Positions 34,686 to 43,669 of a stretch of 64,000 bases of DNA are shown piece after piece. The notes below the pieces were generated by a model that was given only the letters and a program-made list of their open reading frames with translations, did no database searches and was not told where the DNA came from. Every line of letters starts with the position of its first letter. Within the stretch, counting starts at the first letter, position 1. Source of the stretch: Chengkuizengella axinellae (lineage in GTDB: Bacteria; Bacillota; Bacilli; Paenibacillales; KCTC-33759). Location of the stretch: the NCBI RefSeq assembly GCF_030730905.1, contig NZ_JAVAMP010000002.1:682001-746000 (forward strand), in the 5' to 3' direction. The position numbers and the translations under genes were made by a program.

Positions 34686-36152
34686 ATGGAAATAATGAAA
34701 GATGAAACAGTACTGCTCAAAAATTATATAAATGGCAAATGGGTAGCATCACAATCAAATGAACGTTTAGCTGTTGAAAACCCTGCAACAGGAAATGTGA
34801 TAGCAAATGTTCCGGTATCTACTAAAGAAGATGTAAATCAAGCAGTTCTAGCTGCAAAACAAGCATTTACGTCATGGAAAAACACCCCCGTACCAAAACG
34901 TGCACGTATTTTATTTAAATATCATCATCTATTAAGTGAAAATCATGAAATACTAGCCAAACTTATTGTTCAAGAAAACGGAAAATCATACAAAGAAGCT
35001 TATGGAGAAGTACAGCGTGGGATTGAATGTGTAGAATTTGCATCGGGAGCACCTACACATATGATGGGGGAGAGTTTATCAGGGATTGCCGAAGAAATGG
35101 ATTCAGAAATGTTCAAATATCCGTTAGGAGTAATTGGAGGGATCACCCCTTTTAACTTTCCGATGATGGTTCCTCTTTGGATGTTCCCGTTAGCTATTGT
35201 TTGTGGAAATACATTTGTTTTAAAACCTTCGGAAAGAACTCCTCTATTAGCAAATCGAATTGTGGAATTATTTACAGAAGCAGGAGCACCGGAAGGCGTA
35301 TTAAATATTGTTCATGGTACACGTCATGTAGTAAATGGTTTACTGATGCATGAAGATATAAAAGCGATTTCGTTTGTTGGTTCACAACCTGTAGCCAAAT
35401 ATGTATATGAAAAAGCGGCCTCTCAAGGAAAAAGAGTACAGGCACTTTCTGGAGCAAAGAATCATCATACGGTTATGCCCGATGCAGATATAAATAGAGC
35501 TGTTCAGCACATTTTATCATCTACATTTGGAAGTGCAGGGCAGCGCTGCATGGCATGTAGTGCTGTAGTAGTTATAGGAGAGAATGAAAGGTTTGTGGAA
35601 TCTCTAAAGAAGAAGGCAGATGAGTTAATCATTGGAAATGGCATGGATGATGAGGTTTTGCTGACACCAGTGATTCGTAGATCTCATCGCGAAAAAGTAC
35701 TAAATTATATTAAAAAAGGTTTAGAAGAAGGTGCTATGCTGCTTCGTGATGGAAGAAAAGAAATGCAGGAGATGAAAGAAGGGAATTTCTTAGGCGCAAC
35801 AATATTTGATCATGTAAAACCAGATATGACGATTGCCAAAGAAGAAATTTTTGCTCCAGTATTAAGTGTGTTAAGAGCGGACAATTTAGATGAAGCATTA
35901 TCGTTTATAAGAAAATCAAAATATGGAAATGGAGCAACCATCTACACAAAGGATGCAAGAGCTATTCGTCAATTTCGTGAAGAAGCGGATGCTGGGATGC
36001 TTGGCATTAATGTTGGCGTACCAGCTACGATGGCATTTTTCCCTTTTTCAGGCTGGAAGGATTCATTTTATGGTGATCTTCATGTCAATGGGAAGGACGG
36101 AGTCAATTTTTATACTCGTAAAAAAATGATTACTTCAAGGTTTGATTTTTAA
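34686..36152 (+). CDS. mmsA: CoA-acylating (methyl)malonate semialdehyde dehydrogenase
   Basis: A 488-residue aldehyde dehydrogenase that makes acetyl-CoA or propionyl-CoA with NAD+. The catalytic Cys is C288 in AGQRCMACS. The Glu usual in hydrolytic ALDHs is replaced, with LSGAKNHH at the equivalent place, which is the mark of CoA-acylating members. GITPFNFPMMVPLWMFP is typical of MmsA/IolA. Next to a beta-alanine-type aminotransferase and near uracil catabolism, its likely substrate is malonate semialdehyde (or the methyl form from thymine). ATG after AGGAGG is used rather than a TTG ten codons earlier. The aminotransferase follows closely. Confidence 0.93.
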   Translation: MEIMKDETVLLKNYINGKWVASQSNERLAVENPATGNVIANVPVSTKEDVNQAVLAAKQAFTSWKNTPVPKRARILFKYHHLLSENHEILAKLIVQENGKSYKEAYGEVQRGIECVEFASGAPTHMMGESLSGIAEEMDSEMFKYPLGVIGGITPFNFPMMVPLWMFPLAIVCGNTFVLKPSERTPLLANRIVELFTEAGAPEGVLNIVHGTRHVVNGLLMHEDIKAISFVGSQPVAKYVYEKAASQGKRVQALSGAKNHHTVMPDADINRAVQHILSSTFGSAGQRCMACSAVVVIGENERFVESLKKKADELIIGNGMDDEVLLTPVIRRSHREKVLNYIKKGLEEGAMLLRDGRKEMQEMKEGNFLGATIFDHVKPDMTIAKEEIFAPVLSVLRADNLDEALSFIRKSKYGNGATIYTKDARAIRQFREEADAGMLGINVGVPATMAFFPFSGWKDSFYGDLHVNGKDGVNFYTRKKMITSRFDF

Positions 36153-36172
36153 TCATGAAATGGGGGATTGTT

Positions 36173-37534
36173 TTGGGTCAAAGGAATCAAGAGTCAGAAA
36201 TTGAAAAAATGGATAAACAATACGTTTGGCATTCTATGAAACCTTATAATCCTGATGCCACAATGGTAATCGAAAAAGCTAAAGGGGTTTGGATTACGGA
36301 TCATACTGGAAAAAAGTACTTGGATGCTATGGCAGGGTTATGGTGTGTTAATGTGGGTTATGGTAGACAGGAGTTAGCTGAAGCGGCTTATGATCAGCTT
36401 AATCAATTGGCTTATTATCCATTAACTCAAAGTCATAAACCTGCTATAAAGCTAGCAGAAAAACTAAATGAAATGTTAGGAGAGGAATATGTTATTTTTT
36501 TCTCCAACAGCGGTTCAGAAGCAAACGAAGTCGCGTTTAAAATTGCTCGACAATATCATCAACAAAATGGAGAGCACGCTCGTTATAAATTTATCTCAAG
36601 ATATCGTGCTTATCATGGTAATACAGCTGCTTCACTTGCAGCAACAGGTCAAGCTCAGCGGAAATATAAATACGAACCATTAGCAGCAGGGTTTGTCCAT
36701 GTTGCTCCACCTGATATGTATCGGATGAAAGAAGAAGCTGACAAACCAGTTCAATTGAATTCAGTAAAAGCGGTAGATCATGCAATGACATGGGAGTTAA
36801 GTGATACTGTTGCTGGAGTCATCATGGAACCAATCATAACAGGTGGAGGTGTACTCATTCCGCATCAAGATTACATGAAGGGTGTAAGTGAAGTGTGCGA
36901 GAAGCATGGCGCACTTTTGATCGTAGATGAAGTTATATGTGGATTTGGAAGAACCGGTGAAACATTTGGTTATATGAATTACGGTGTGAAGCCAGATATG
37001 ATCACGATGGCTAAAGGGATAACCAGCGCATACTTACCATTATCAGCAACTGCTGTGAAAAGAGAAATATATGAAGCTTTTATGGGTTCAGAGGAATATG
37101 ATTATTTTCGGCATGTAAATACGTTTGGAGGAAACCCAGCGGCCTGTGCACTTGCACTAAAAAATCTTGAAATTATGGAAAAAGAAAATCTGTTTGAGCG
37201 ATCTAAAGAGGTTGGCAATAGATTATTAAGTGACCTTCAAGGTTTGTTGCGAGAGCATCCATTTGTGGGGGACGTTAGAGGTAAAGGATTGTTAATTGGG
37301 ATTGAATTAGTGTCAGATAAAGAAACTAAAGAACCATTAGAAGTTGGATTAGTAAATGAAGTAATAAGTATTTGCAAGAAGAACGGATTAATTATAGGGA
37401 AAAATGGTACCACTGTTGCGGGTTATAATAATGTGATTACTTTGTCTCCACCTCTTACGATTGAAAAAGAAGACATAGAGTTTCTTATCAAAACTTTAGT
37501 AGAGGCTTTTCAAGAAATAACATCAGGTGATTGA
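36173..37534 (+). CDS. class III omega-aminotransferase (beta-alanine:pyruvate/oxoglutarate type)
   Basis: A 453-residue PLP enzyme of aminotransferase class III. The PLP Lys is K281 in DMITMAKGITSAYLPL. SNSGSEANEVAFKIAR binds the phosphate, and DEVICGFGRTG holds the Asp that contacts the pyridine N. MDKQYVWHSMKPY at the start is typical of omega-amino acid:pyruvate transaminases. With the adjacent CoA-acylating dehydrogenase it would convert beta-alanine to malonate semialdehyde and then acetyl-CoA. I favour the TTG at 36173, preceded by GGGGGA; an in-frame ATG at 36155 lies before that site and close to the mmsA stop. Confidence 0.9.
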   Translation: MGQRNQESEIEKMDKQYVWHSMKPYNPDATMVIEKAKGVWITDHTGKKYLDAMAGLWCVNVGYGRQELAEAAYDQLNQLAYYPLTQSHKPAIKLAEKLNEMLGEEYVIFFSNSGSEANEVAFKIARQYHQQNGEHARYKFISRYRAYHGNTAASLAATGQAQRKYKYEPLAAGFVHVAPPDMYRMKEEADKPVQLNSVKAVDHAMTWELSDTVAGVIMEPIITGGGVLIPHQDYMKGVSEVCEKHGALLIVDEVICGFGRTGETFGYMNYGVKPDMITMAKGITSAYLPLSATAVKREIYEAFMGSEEYDYFRHVNTFGGNPAACALALKNLEIMEKENLFERSKEVGNRLLSDLQGLLREHPFVGDVRGKGLLIGIELVSDKETKEPLEVGLVNEVISICKKNGLIIGKNGTTVAGYNNVITLSPPLTIEKEDIEFLIKTLVEAFQEITSGD

Positions 37535-37560
37535 ATTTTTAAAATTTTCATAATGGAGGG

Positions 37561-37593
37561 GGAGCCCCGTCTATCAAAGGCAAGGCTCCTTTT
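37561..37593 (+). terminator. terminator of the mmsA-aminotransferase operon
   Basis: GGAGCC (37561-37566) pairs with GGCTCC (37584-37589) and is followed by TTTTC. Neighbouring G/C and T residues extend the stem slightly. Confidence 0.75.
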
Positions 37594-37627
37594 CTATTCT
37601 TTTAGTCAGATCTCTATAATGATCTAG

Positions 37628-38578
37628 TTACAACGGTTTAACTGGTAGATAAATATCAATTAAATGTTTCTTTTCTGGATGTGTGTTTGGATCATTTAAA
37701 TACTTTTCAAAACTTGCTCCATCATCAGGCTGATATCCACTATTAGGCAACCACTCACCATATAAATACCTCCACGCATGTCCATGTTGCTCACCATTAT
37801 TTATCGAGAAATGACCAATTGCATATTTCCCTGCAGGAATAGACATTTTACCAAATTCACCATCTACGGTTGTATCTTTTGGAACAGCCATACATACACT
37901 TGTTCTCAACCTATCCTCATTTGTTATTTCATGGTTGTCATGATAGATCGTTAAAAGTTTGATTCCTCCATGATTTACGATACCTTTTGCTGAAGCCCAA
38001 GTAATTAGTCTACCAAGCATATTCTGAAATACTTTTCCAAATTCTGAATAGGCCCCTACATGGCGTAAATAAATTACAGTCATTTCTTCACAATCAACAA
38101 CGTCTACTTTACATTCCATTTTCATTTTGTTGTGCCTCCAATCATTTGTTTTATCATCTTTATTGTATCCTGCAGGCACATTCGGGACTTTTCTATTCTT
38201 GCTTTCCGTTTGTCTTTTCTTGCTATAAGTTAATCTGTATTCTGTTGCACTCATTCCATAACGCTTTTTAAATGAGCGGGCGAACATCGCCGAATTTGCA
38301 AAACATAAATCTAAAGCAATATCTGTAATTGTTTTATGGGGCGCATGGAGCAAATAGCTTGCTGCTTTTTCAAGTTTCAGTCTATTGATGTAATGATAAA
38401 GTGTTTCGTTCATGATGCTCCCAAATATTCTATGGAAATGATATTTCGAGAACCCTGAAATTGTGGATAGATCATCTAAAGTAATTACAGTATTTATATT
38501 TTTTTCAATATAATCTTGAACTAAGTTAATTCGTGAAATATATTCTTGATGTACTAAAGGACTTTTATTACGATCCAT
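37628..38578 (-). CDS. AraC-family regulator with GyrI-like effector domain
   Basis: A 316-residue regulator. The N-terminal AraC double HTH covers about residues 10-112 (TLDDLSTISGFSKYHFHRIF in the first, ITDIALDLCFANSAMFARSF in the second). A basic linker leads to a GyrI-like small-molecule-binding domain (about 150-316): MTVIYLRHVGAYSEFGKVF, and SIPAGKYAIGHFSI, then WLPNSGYQPDDGASFEKYL. This architecture is that of Rob/BmrR-like multidrug or stress sensors. No obvious target gene adjoins it. GGAGG precedes the start. Confidence 0.9.
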   Translation of the reverse strand: MDRNKSPLVHQEYISRINLVQDYIEKNINTVITLDDLSTISGFSKYHFHRIFGSIMNETLYHYINRLKLEKAASYLLHAPHKTITDIALDLCFANSAMFARSFKKRYGMSATEYRLTYSKKRQTESKNRKVPNVPAGYNKDDKTNDWRHNKMKMECKVDVVDCEEMTVIYLRHVGAYSEFGKVFQNMLGRLITWASAKGIVNHGGIKLLTIYHDNHEITNEDRLRTSVCMAVPKDTTVDGEFGKMSIPAGKYAIGHFSINNGEQHGHAWRYLYGEWLPNSGYQPDDGASFEKYLNDPNTHPEKKHLIDIYLPVKPL

Positions 38579-38674
38579 TATTCAAACCTCCATTTTGCAA
38601 ATGCTCACTAAATTATTCTATCATTTACTAAAATGAATCGCTTTTCTAATCTTGCTAAAAATAAAAAACAAATG

Positions 38675-38717
38675 AAAAATGACCCCGAAAGAATTGAATT
38701 CTTAACAAGGTCATTTT
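38675..38717 (-). terminator. terminator of the DUF2533 gene
   Basis: On the minus strand AAAATGACC pairs with GGTCATTTT and is followed by a T-rich run. The loop is about 24 bases and contains its own GAATTGAATTC symmetry. Confidence 0.6.
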
Positions 38718-38730
38718 ATCATTTTACTTA

Positions 38731-38985
38731 TTATTTTTTGTTTACATACTCTTTTATCATCTCTTCACTGACAACCACTCTAGTAGGAGATATTCCCTGT
38801 TTAGCATGCTCGTTGATTTTATTTGTCCAATGATTAATTTTTTCAGTAGAGTAGGGTTTTCCCTCTTTACATAATAGAACAGCTTCATCAATGGCTTGCT
38901 CTCGCAGTGAATCCAACTTCTGGAACTGTACTAGATGTTTATGTAATTTATTCGTATGTGCAGTTAAAGCTTCTCTTGTATCCAT
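38731..38985 (-). CDS. DUF2533 family small protein (YpbS-like)
   Basis: A soluble, mostly helical 84-residue protein: HTNKLHKHLVQFQKLDSLRE and AIDEAVLLCKEGKPYSTEKI, then GISPTRVVVSEEMIKEYV. The pattern matches the DUF2533 family of Bacillales, represented by B. subtilis YpbS; function unknown. AAAGGACAGAGGGT precedes the ATG. Single gene with its own terminator. Confidence 0.75.
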   Translation of the reverse strand: MDTREALTAHTNKLHKHLVQFQKLDSLREQAIDEAVLLCKEGKPYSTEKINHWTNKINEHAKQGISPTRVVVSEEMIKEYVNKK

Positions 38986-39048
38986 ACCCTCTGTCCTTTC
39001 ATCAAGATGTCTTTTTATTTCCTCTATAATATTTCCCGGGCGAGCGCG

Positions 39049-39096
39049 GAATTCGATGTGAATCGTGAGGAGTCGACAAATTAGTTTTTCGAATTC
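39049..39096. repeat. inverted repeat in a GC-rich patch
   Basis: GAATTCGA (39049-39056) is repeated inverted as TCGAATTC (39089-39096). Just before it, CCCGGGCGAGCGCGG is far more G+C-rich than the surrounding 235-base gap, in which I see no gene. Confidence 0.4.
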
Positions 39097-39220
39097 AAAT
39101 TCATATGATTTTTATTGACGAATAAACGAAATATCATACCATTCTTAACATATAATACAATGCAGTAGGAAATTTTAAAAGGAAATATTCTTCTTTAATG
39201 GGCGAAATATGATTTGAATC

Positions 39221-39598
39221 TTATCTCTCCAACTCAATGTACTCTCTAAGCAGTTTCCATTCATTATCTTCTTTTTGCCATATTAGCATACATTGTGCTC
39301 TGTATGGTTTTTCATTGATCATATTTGTTTCTCTACCTACAACAATCAATTGTTTTCCATCTTTTCGTTCGGTTATGGCACTAGGTTCAAAGCTTTTTTT
39401 TGCATTGCCATACTGCTCTAAAACATTTTGAATGTTGTAATCATATCGGTATTGCATAGGGATATCAAGATCTGAATGTGCCCAATGTCCAATAAAACTT
39501 TTTGACATATAAGCTCGAATACCTTCTTCACTTTGACTAACAAACGCATCATTCCATGTACGGAAATAATCATCAATAATTTCTTTGATTTCTTCCAT
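39221..39598 (-). CDS. NTF2-like (SnoaL/DUF4440-type) protein
   Basis: A 125-residue protein with the cone-shaped NTF2-like fold pattern: a helical start (IKEIIDDYFRTWNDAFVSQ), then ESFIGHW-like AYMSKSFIGHWAHSD, and closing strands AQCMLIWQKEDNEWKLLREY. Such proteins bind or isomerise small molecules, or serve as stand-alone binding domains. No partner gene suggests which. AAGGAGG precedes the start. Confidence 0.7.
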   Translation of the reverse strand: MEEIKEIIDDYFRTWNDAFVSQSEEGIRAYMSKSFIGHWAHSDLDIPMQYRYDYNIQNVLEQYGNAKKSFEPSAITERKDGKQLIVVGRETNMINEKPYRAQCMLIWQKEDNEWKLLREYIELER

Positions 39599-39844
39599 TA
39601 TAATCCTCCTTGTTGAGCTTTATAAAAATATATTTCTCTATTAATTCTGGGAAATCCTTCCGTTGTGATTTAACAAATTAAAACATCCTATAAAATTGAA
39701 TTGAGTTAACTAGTGTTAATGAATTCATTCAACCATTAAGTAATATTGAAATAAGCCACAAGATGTTATAATTTATTTCTAAGGAAAGTGTGTCAAACGA
39801 CGTGTAATCAATATAGTAATAAATTGAAAAGAGGTGAAGCTTAG

Positions 39845-41158
39845 ATGGGACAGAAAAAGACAGAATCAAATTTTCTACTGTTTTTATTGATCACTTATCT
39901 TCAACATCAAAAGAGGAAATCAGGTAGTCTAGAGAAAGTTCAATTATTAAAAGATGCTGTATTGTTATGTGAAAAAGATATTTTGACTCTAGCACATCAT
40001 CATATTCATCATTACCTAAAAGAAGATATGCAAACAAAAGGTAAAGAGATCGAAGCTTCATCTGATTTCATTCCTTTATATGATTTTCAAAACAACCATT
40101 TTGCTTATATGGTTCCTTTAGTGGAAGAAGGAGAGATTGGTTACATCGTTGTTGGAGCGATTGAAGATGGATATGATTGTTACGAGGTATTTATCAAAGA
40201 AAACATTGTAAAGGAAATAAAGTCATTCATGTTTTACTTAAGTAAATCTTCCAATTTATCCACTCAGTTAGTGTATTTACCTTCAACGAGTTATGTGATC
40301 CAGTTAATAAATGATCAAGGTATTCCTCAGAAATATTTTGACATTTCATATCATTTAGGACTTGATGATGAAATAACAGATGATATTCATCATTATCATG
40401 CTGAGATTGGTCTTGAAAATCTATATAAACATATTAGAAAAGATGATAACAAGAAACGAATCAACAATATTTTAGATAGACATGGAAATGAAACTTCAGA
40501 TCATGAAATCGATGAGGTGATGTTGTCAACCGAACGAAATTCAAGATCTTTTGTACCAATATACAATAACAATGTATATAGTTATGGTGGAAATCAAACT
40601 TGGTGGAAAGATGAAGGAAAGTCTATAAAAAGTATACGAGGCTGTGGACCTGTAGCAGCTGCAAATCTAACATATTATTTATCCATAATAACAAACCCAA
40701 CTCAATATGGGGAACTTTATGCTGATGAAACTTCAAATTATCACGAATTCATGAAACATATGGATGTTCTTTATGAGTATATTGCTCCAAGAACATATGG
40801 AGCAGTAAGTGTTTCAGAATTCGTGGCAAATGTGGAGCAGTATGCTTCAGATCGTGGGGTTTCATTGCATGCGGTTTGGAGAGAGGCTTCTTTTACAGTT
40901 GAAAGTACGGCAGAATATATAAAGGAAGGGCTCAATTTGAATTCCCCAATTGCAACTCTGAATTTATCTATACCTAAAATAACAGGATACCCATATCAAT
41001 GGCATTGGATGACGATCACAAAATATTGGAACAAAAATGAGGATAAATGGATTGTGGTATCTACATGGGGTCAAAGAAGAATCATTAATTATAATCAACA
41101 TTTAGATGCGATCACTTCTTTTTTATCCGTTGGTGGAGGGTTTATGTATTTTAAATAA
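39845..41158 (+). CDS. papain-like cysteine peptidase-like protein with N-terminal extension
   Basis: A 437-residue protein. The C-terminal 200 residues look like a papain/C39-type fold: RGCGPVAAANLTYYL puts a Cys at 267 before the helix, QWHWMTITKYW supplies His387, and VVSTWGQRR ends in the usual Trp turn. Residues 75-155 (FAYMVPLVEEGEIGYIVVGA) resemble the propeptide-like beta domain of streptopain-type enzymes. There is no clear signal peptide or membrane helix, so export is doubtful. A serine hydrolase gene follows after 30 bases. Target unknown; it might instead be a transglutaminase-like or transferase variant. Confidence 0.6.
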   Translation: MGQKKTESNFLLFLLITYLQHQKRKSGSLEKVQLLKDAVLLCEKDILTLAHHHIHHYLKEDMQTKGKEIEASSDFIPLYDFQNNHFAYMVPLVEEGEIGYIVVGAIEDGYDCYEVFIKENIVKEIKSFMFYLSKSSNLSTQLVYLPSTSYVIQLINDQGIPQKYFDISYHLGLDDEITDDIHHYHAEIGLENLYKHIRKDDNKKRINNILDRHGNETSDHEIDEVMLSTERNSRSFVPIYNNNVYSYGGNQTWWKDEGKSIKSIRGCGPVAAANLTYYLSIITNPTQYGELYADETSNYHEFMKHMDVLYEYIAPRTYGAVSVSEFVANVEQYASDRGVSLHAVWREASFTVESTAEYIKEGLNLNSPIATLNLSIPKITGYPYQWHWMTITKYWNKNEDKWIVVSTWGQRRIINYNQHLDAITSFLSVGGGFMYFK

Positions 41159-41188
41159 TGGTGTATTTCTAAAGATAGGAGGATATAG

Positions 41189-42154
41189 ATGAGCATACAA
41201 TATCATATAGATGAATCTTTCATTCAAGATTTAAATAAGGCTATTAAAAAAGTGAAAATAAAAAGTTGTGTGATGATAAAAGATGGATCAATGATATATG
41301 AATATCATAAAAATAGGAAAGTTAGAGACAATCTACAAAAAGTCAATTCATGTACCAAAAGTATTGTGTCAGCATTAATTGGGATAGCTATACAAGAAGG
41401 TTATATTTCAAGTTTAGATGAAACACTAGAACATTATTTTCCTAAAATCATAAATAAACAAACAGATAAGCGGAAAAAAGAGATTACAATTGAACATTTA
41501 TTAACAATGACAGCTGGTTTCGACTGGCCAGAGTTTGGTGAGTGGGATTCTTTTGCTCCTATGGTCTACAGCAATGATATTGTGAAGTTTGTAATTGATA
41601 GACCTCTCATTGATGAACCTGGTATAAAAATGAACTACAATTCGGGTTGCTCTCATCTTCTTACAGCGATTTTGCAAATAGCAACGGGGTTAAAAGTATC
41701 TATTTTTGCTGAAAAATATTTGTTTGATCCTCTTGAAATGAAGTATCATTGGTTTGAAGACAATAAAGGGATTAACCATGGTGCTGATGGATTGCGGTTA
41801 ACTCCATATGATATGGCTAAATTTGGTCAGTTGTACTTACAAAAAGGGATGTGGAATGCCAAACAACTTATTCCAGAACAATGGATAAAAAGATCAACAG
41901 AGCCAAAATACCTTACCTATGATTTTATTGGTCATTATTCATATCATTGGTGGGTCAAAAACATAGAGTCAGATAACAGTCATTTATCAGCTGACAATCG
42001 TTTCTTCTTCGCACTCGGTCATGGAGGTCAATACATTTGTATTATTCCTCATGCAAATGCAGTAGTAGTGTTTACTAGTGATATGTATAATGATTCTTTA
42101 AAACCTCTTGAATATATTGAAAAATTTATAATCAAGTCATTCAGTTATTGTTGA
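41189..42154 (+). CDS. serine hydrolase, beta-lactamase class C-like
   Basis: A 321-residue protein of the penicillin-binding protein/class C family. The SxxK motif is S54-C-T-K57 in NSCTKSIVSAL. The second motif YxN is in KMNYNSGCSHLL near 150, and LGHGGQYICII near the end takes the place of KTG. There is no signal peptide, so it is probably cytosolic and closer to esterases, D-amino-peptidases or aminohexanoate-dimer hydrolases than to a true beta-lactamase. It follows the papain-like gene by 30 bases and has AGGAGG. The two may act on the same peptide or amide substrate. Confidence 0.82.
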   Translation: MSIQYHIDESFIQDLNKAIKKVKIKSCVMIKDGSMIYEYHKNRKVRDNLQKVNSCTKSIVSALIGIAIQEGYISSLDETLEHYFPKIINKQTDKRKKEITIEHLLTMTAGFDWPEFGEWDSFAPMVYSNDIVKFVIDRPLIDEPGIKMNYNSGCSHLLTAILQIATGLKVSIFAEKYLFDPLEMKYHWFEDNKGINHGADGLRLTPYDMAKFGQLYLQKGMWNAKQLIPEQWIKRSTEPKYLTYDFIGHYSYHWWVKNIESDNSHLSADNRFFFALGHGGQYICIIPHANAVVVFTSDMYNDSLKPLEYIEKFIIKSFSYC

Positions 42155-42322
42155 ATAACATAAAATTGTACAATCCTTCATTTTTCATTTCTTTATAAAA
42201 CTTTTTTAAAACACAGTTCGTTTTACTAATTGAGTGAACATCATTGCTGGCAAAAGCAATATCAAAATTTTAGAAAAATGAATTGTTAGCAGATAACCTA
42301 AAAAAGAATGGAGAGAATAAAA

Positions 42323-43060
42323 ATGAAGAACACAAAAAAAGTCATCGCAACAGTGTCATTATCAGCACTATTACTTGGAGGGGGATTAACCGCGCTAAGT
42401 TATGATACGTTTGCTGCTAATGACAGAACAAATTCTAAATCAGTTGAGATATCACAAAATTCAATCTTAAAAGCAAGAACACTTTCAGATTTTAGCGAGA
42501 TTCAATATAAAGATTTAACTTTTGGTGAGTTCTATGGTGGGTTTAGTATTGATTATAATGAAAATAGTTCAATAACATTAACTAGTTCAACAGGGAAATC
42601 CATTGTTGTAGATCATGAAATCTTTAATAAATATTCAAATGAAGATCTATTTGAACCCTTATTTGAATTGGACAACGTAGCGGTTTCAAATGAAGAGATA
42701 CAAGAGCTTAAAAGAAAAGAAGCTTCAATCATCCGAACAGATCCATGGGTAATGATGTATAATGAAATAGAAAGTAAAAATATTGATACTGAAGGTAAAA
42801 CTTTTGGGCAATTGTATGATAAAAGTGATTTGAAAAAACTGGAATCACCCGATGAAAGCAAATATTTGTACTATGCTGAATACTATGGTCTAGAATCAGA
42901 AAATAAAACACCGGATGAAATAAAGGATGAGGTTCTAGCTATTAATGCGACCTTAAAACTTAAAGAGGAATCAAGAGATCTACCTTATGATCCAAATTGG
43001 TTAATTGAAGAAGAAAAATGGTGGATTGAAATATATGGAAGTAGCCCAGTGAATCAGTAA
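42323..43060 (+). CDS. secreted protein of unknown family
   Basis: A protein of 245 residues with a clear signal peptide (KNTKKV, hydrophobic core, cleavage near TFAA). The mature part is acidic and helical, with repeated Glu/Lys/Ser and Trp at the end (EEEKWWIEIYGSSP). No domain recognised. The start is placed at the ATG preceded by GGAGAG, five codons inside the longest frame. A strong terminator follows, so it may be its own unit. Confidence 0.65.
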   Translation: MKNTKKVIATVSLSALLLGGGLTALSYDTFAANDRTNSKSVEISQNSILKARTLSDFSEIQYKDLTFGEFYGGFSIDYNENSSITLTSSTGKSIVVDHEIFNKYSNEDLFEPLFELDNVAVSNEEIQELKRKEASIIRTDPWVMMYNEIESKNIDTEGKTFGQLYDKSDLKKLESPDESKYLYYAEYYGLESENKTPDEIKDEVLAINATLKLKEESRDLPYDPNWLIEEEKWWIEIYGSSPVNQ

Positions 43061-43090
43061 GATTGGGATCCGTTAAATATAGATTAGAAC

Positions 43091-43122
43091 AAAGGTGAGA
43101 CCTAAATAGGTTTCACCTTTTT
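43091..43122 (+). terminator. terminator after the secreted protein gene
   Basis: AAAGGTGA-G-ACCT pairs with AGGT-T-TCACCTTT around AAAT and is followed by TT. Confidence 0.85.
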
Positions 43123-43225
43123 CATTGGATTCTTTCCTCTATACGTGATATATTTCTAAGTCAGCTTGGGCAGTCCCCATATGGCTTCTCGATGTTTAAG
43201 CTTGTCTTGTATTAAAGGAGATTAC

Positions 43226-43645
43226 TTACTCCGTTCTTTCACCAAAACCTATAAAGTTTCCATTACAATCTCTAATGTGAAATTCCTGCATGCCGTACCA
43301 AGTCGTATATAATTCTCTTACGATTTCTACTTTCTCACGTACCTCTTCATAATACGCTGACACTCCTTCTACTTCTAAATAAAAACATGCTGACACTCCA
43401 GCCGAACTTTCTTTAAAAGCAGGTACATCCTCAGCGATACTATCGGGTGTTTGTAACATGATTTGTATGCCATCTCTACTCATGATCGCAAAAACGTATT
43501 TTTGATCCGTATTTATTTCATTTGTAGTTTTTTGCTTGTCATCTACTACCATTTCAAGTTGAAACCCTAAGATATCTCTATAGTACACGATGGAATTACT
43601 TACATCTTCTACAATAAAATTTGTTGTAAATTTTTTTAATTTCAT
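43226..43645 (-). CDS. VOC-family (glyoxalase/bleomycin-resistance-like) protein
   Basis: A 139-residue vicinal-oxygen-chelate protein with the two-module fold: TNFIVEDVSNSIVYYRDILGFQLE and, in the second half, CFYLEVEGVSAYYEE, then YGMQEFHIRDCNGNFIGFGE. Metal-binding residues at the usual His/Glu places are only partly kept (Glu in EFHIRD and near the end). It shares the strand with the WYL regulator 24 bases upstream and is probably its regulated partner. Confidence 0.82.
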   Translation of the reverse strand: MKLKKFTTNFIVEDVSNSIVYYRDILGFQLEMVVDDKQKTTNEINTDQKYVFAIMSRDGIQIMLQTPDSIAEDVPAFKESSAGVSACFYLEVEGVSAYYEEVREKVEIVRELYTTWYGMQEFHIRDCNGNFIGFGERTE

Positions 43646-43669
43646 ATTGAATTAACTCCTTGGATTCAT

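Noticed and set aside
41189-42154. True beta-lactamase
   Set aside because: No signal peptide and HGG in place of KTG; relatives with this pattern are mostly esterases or amidases.
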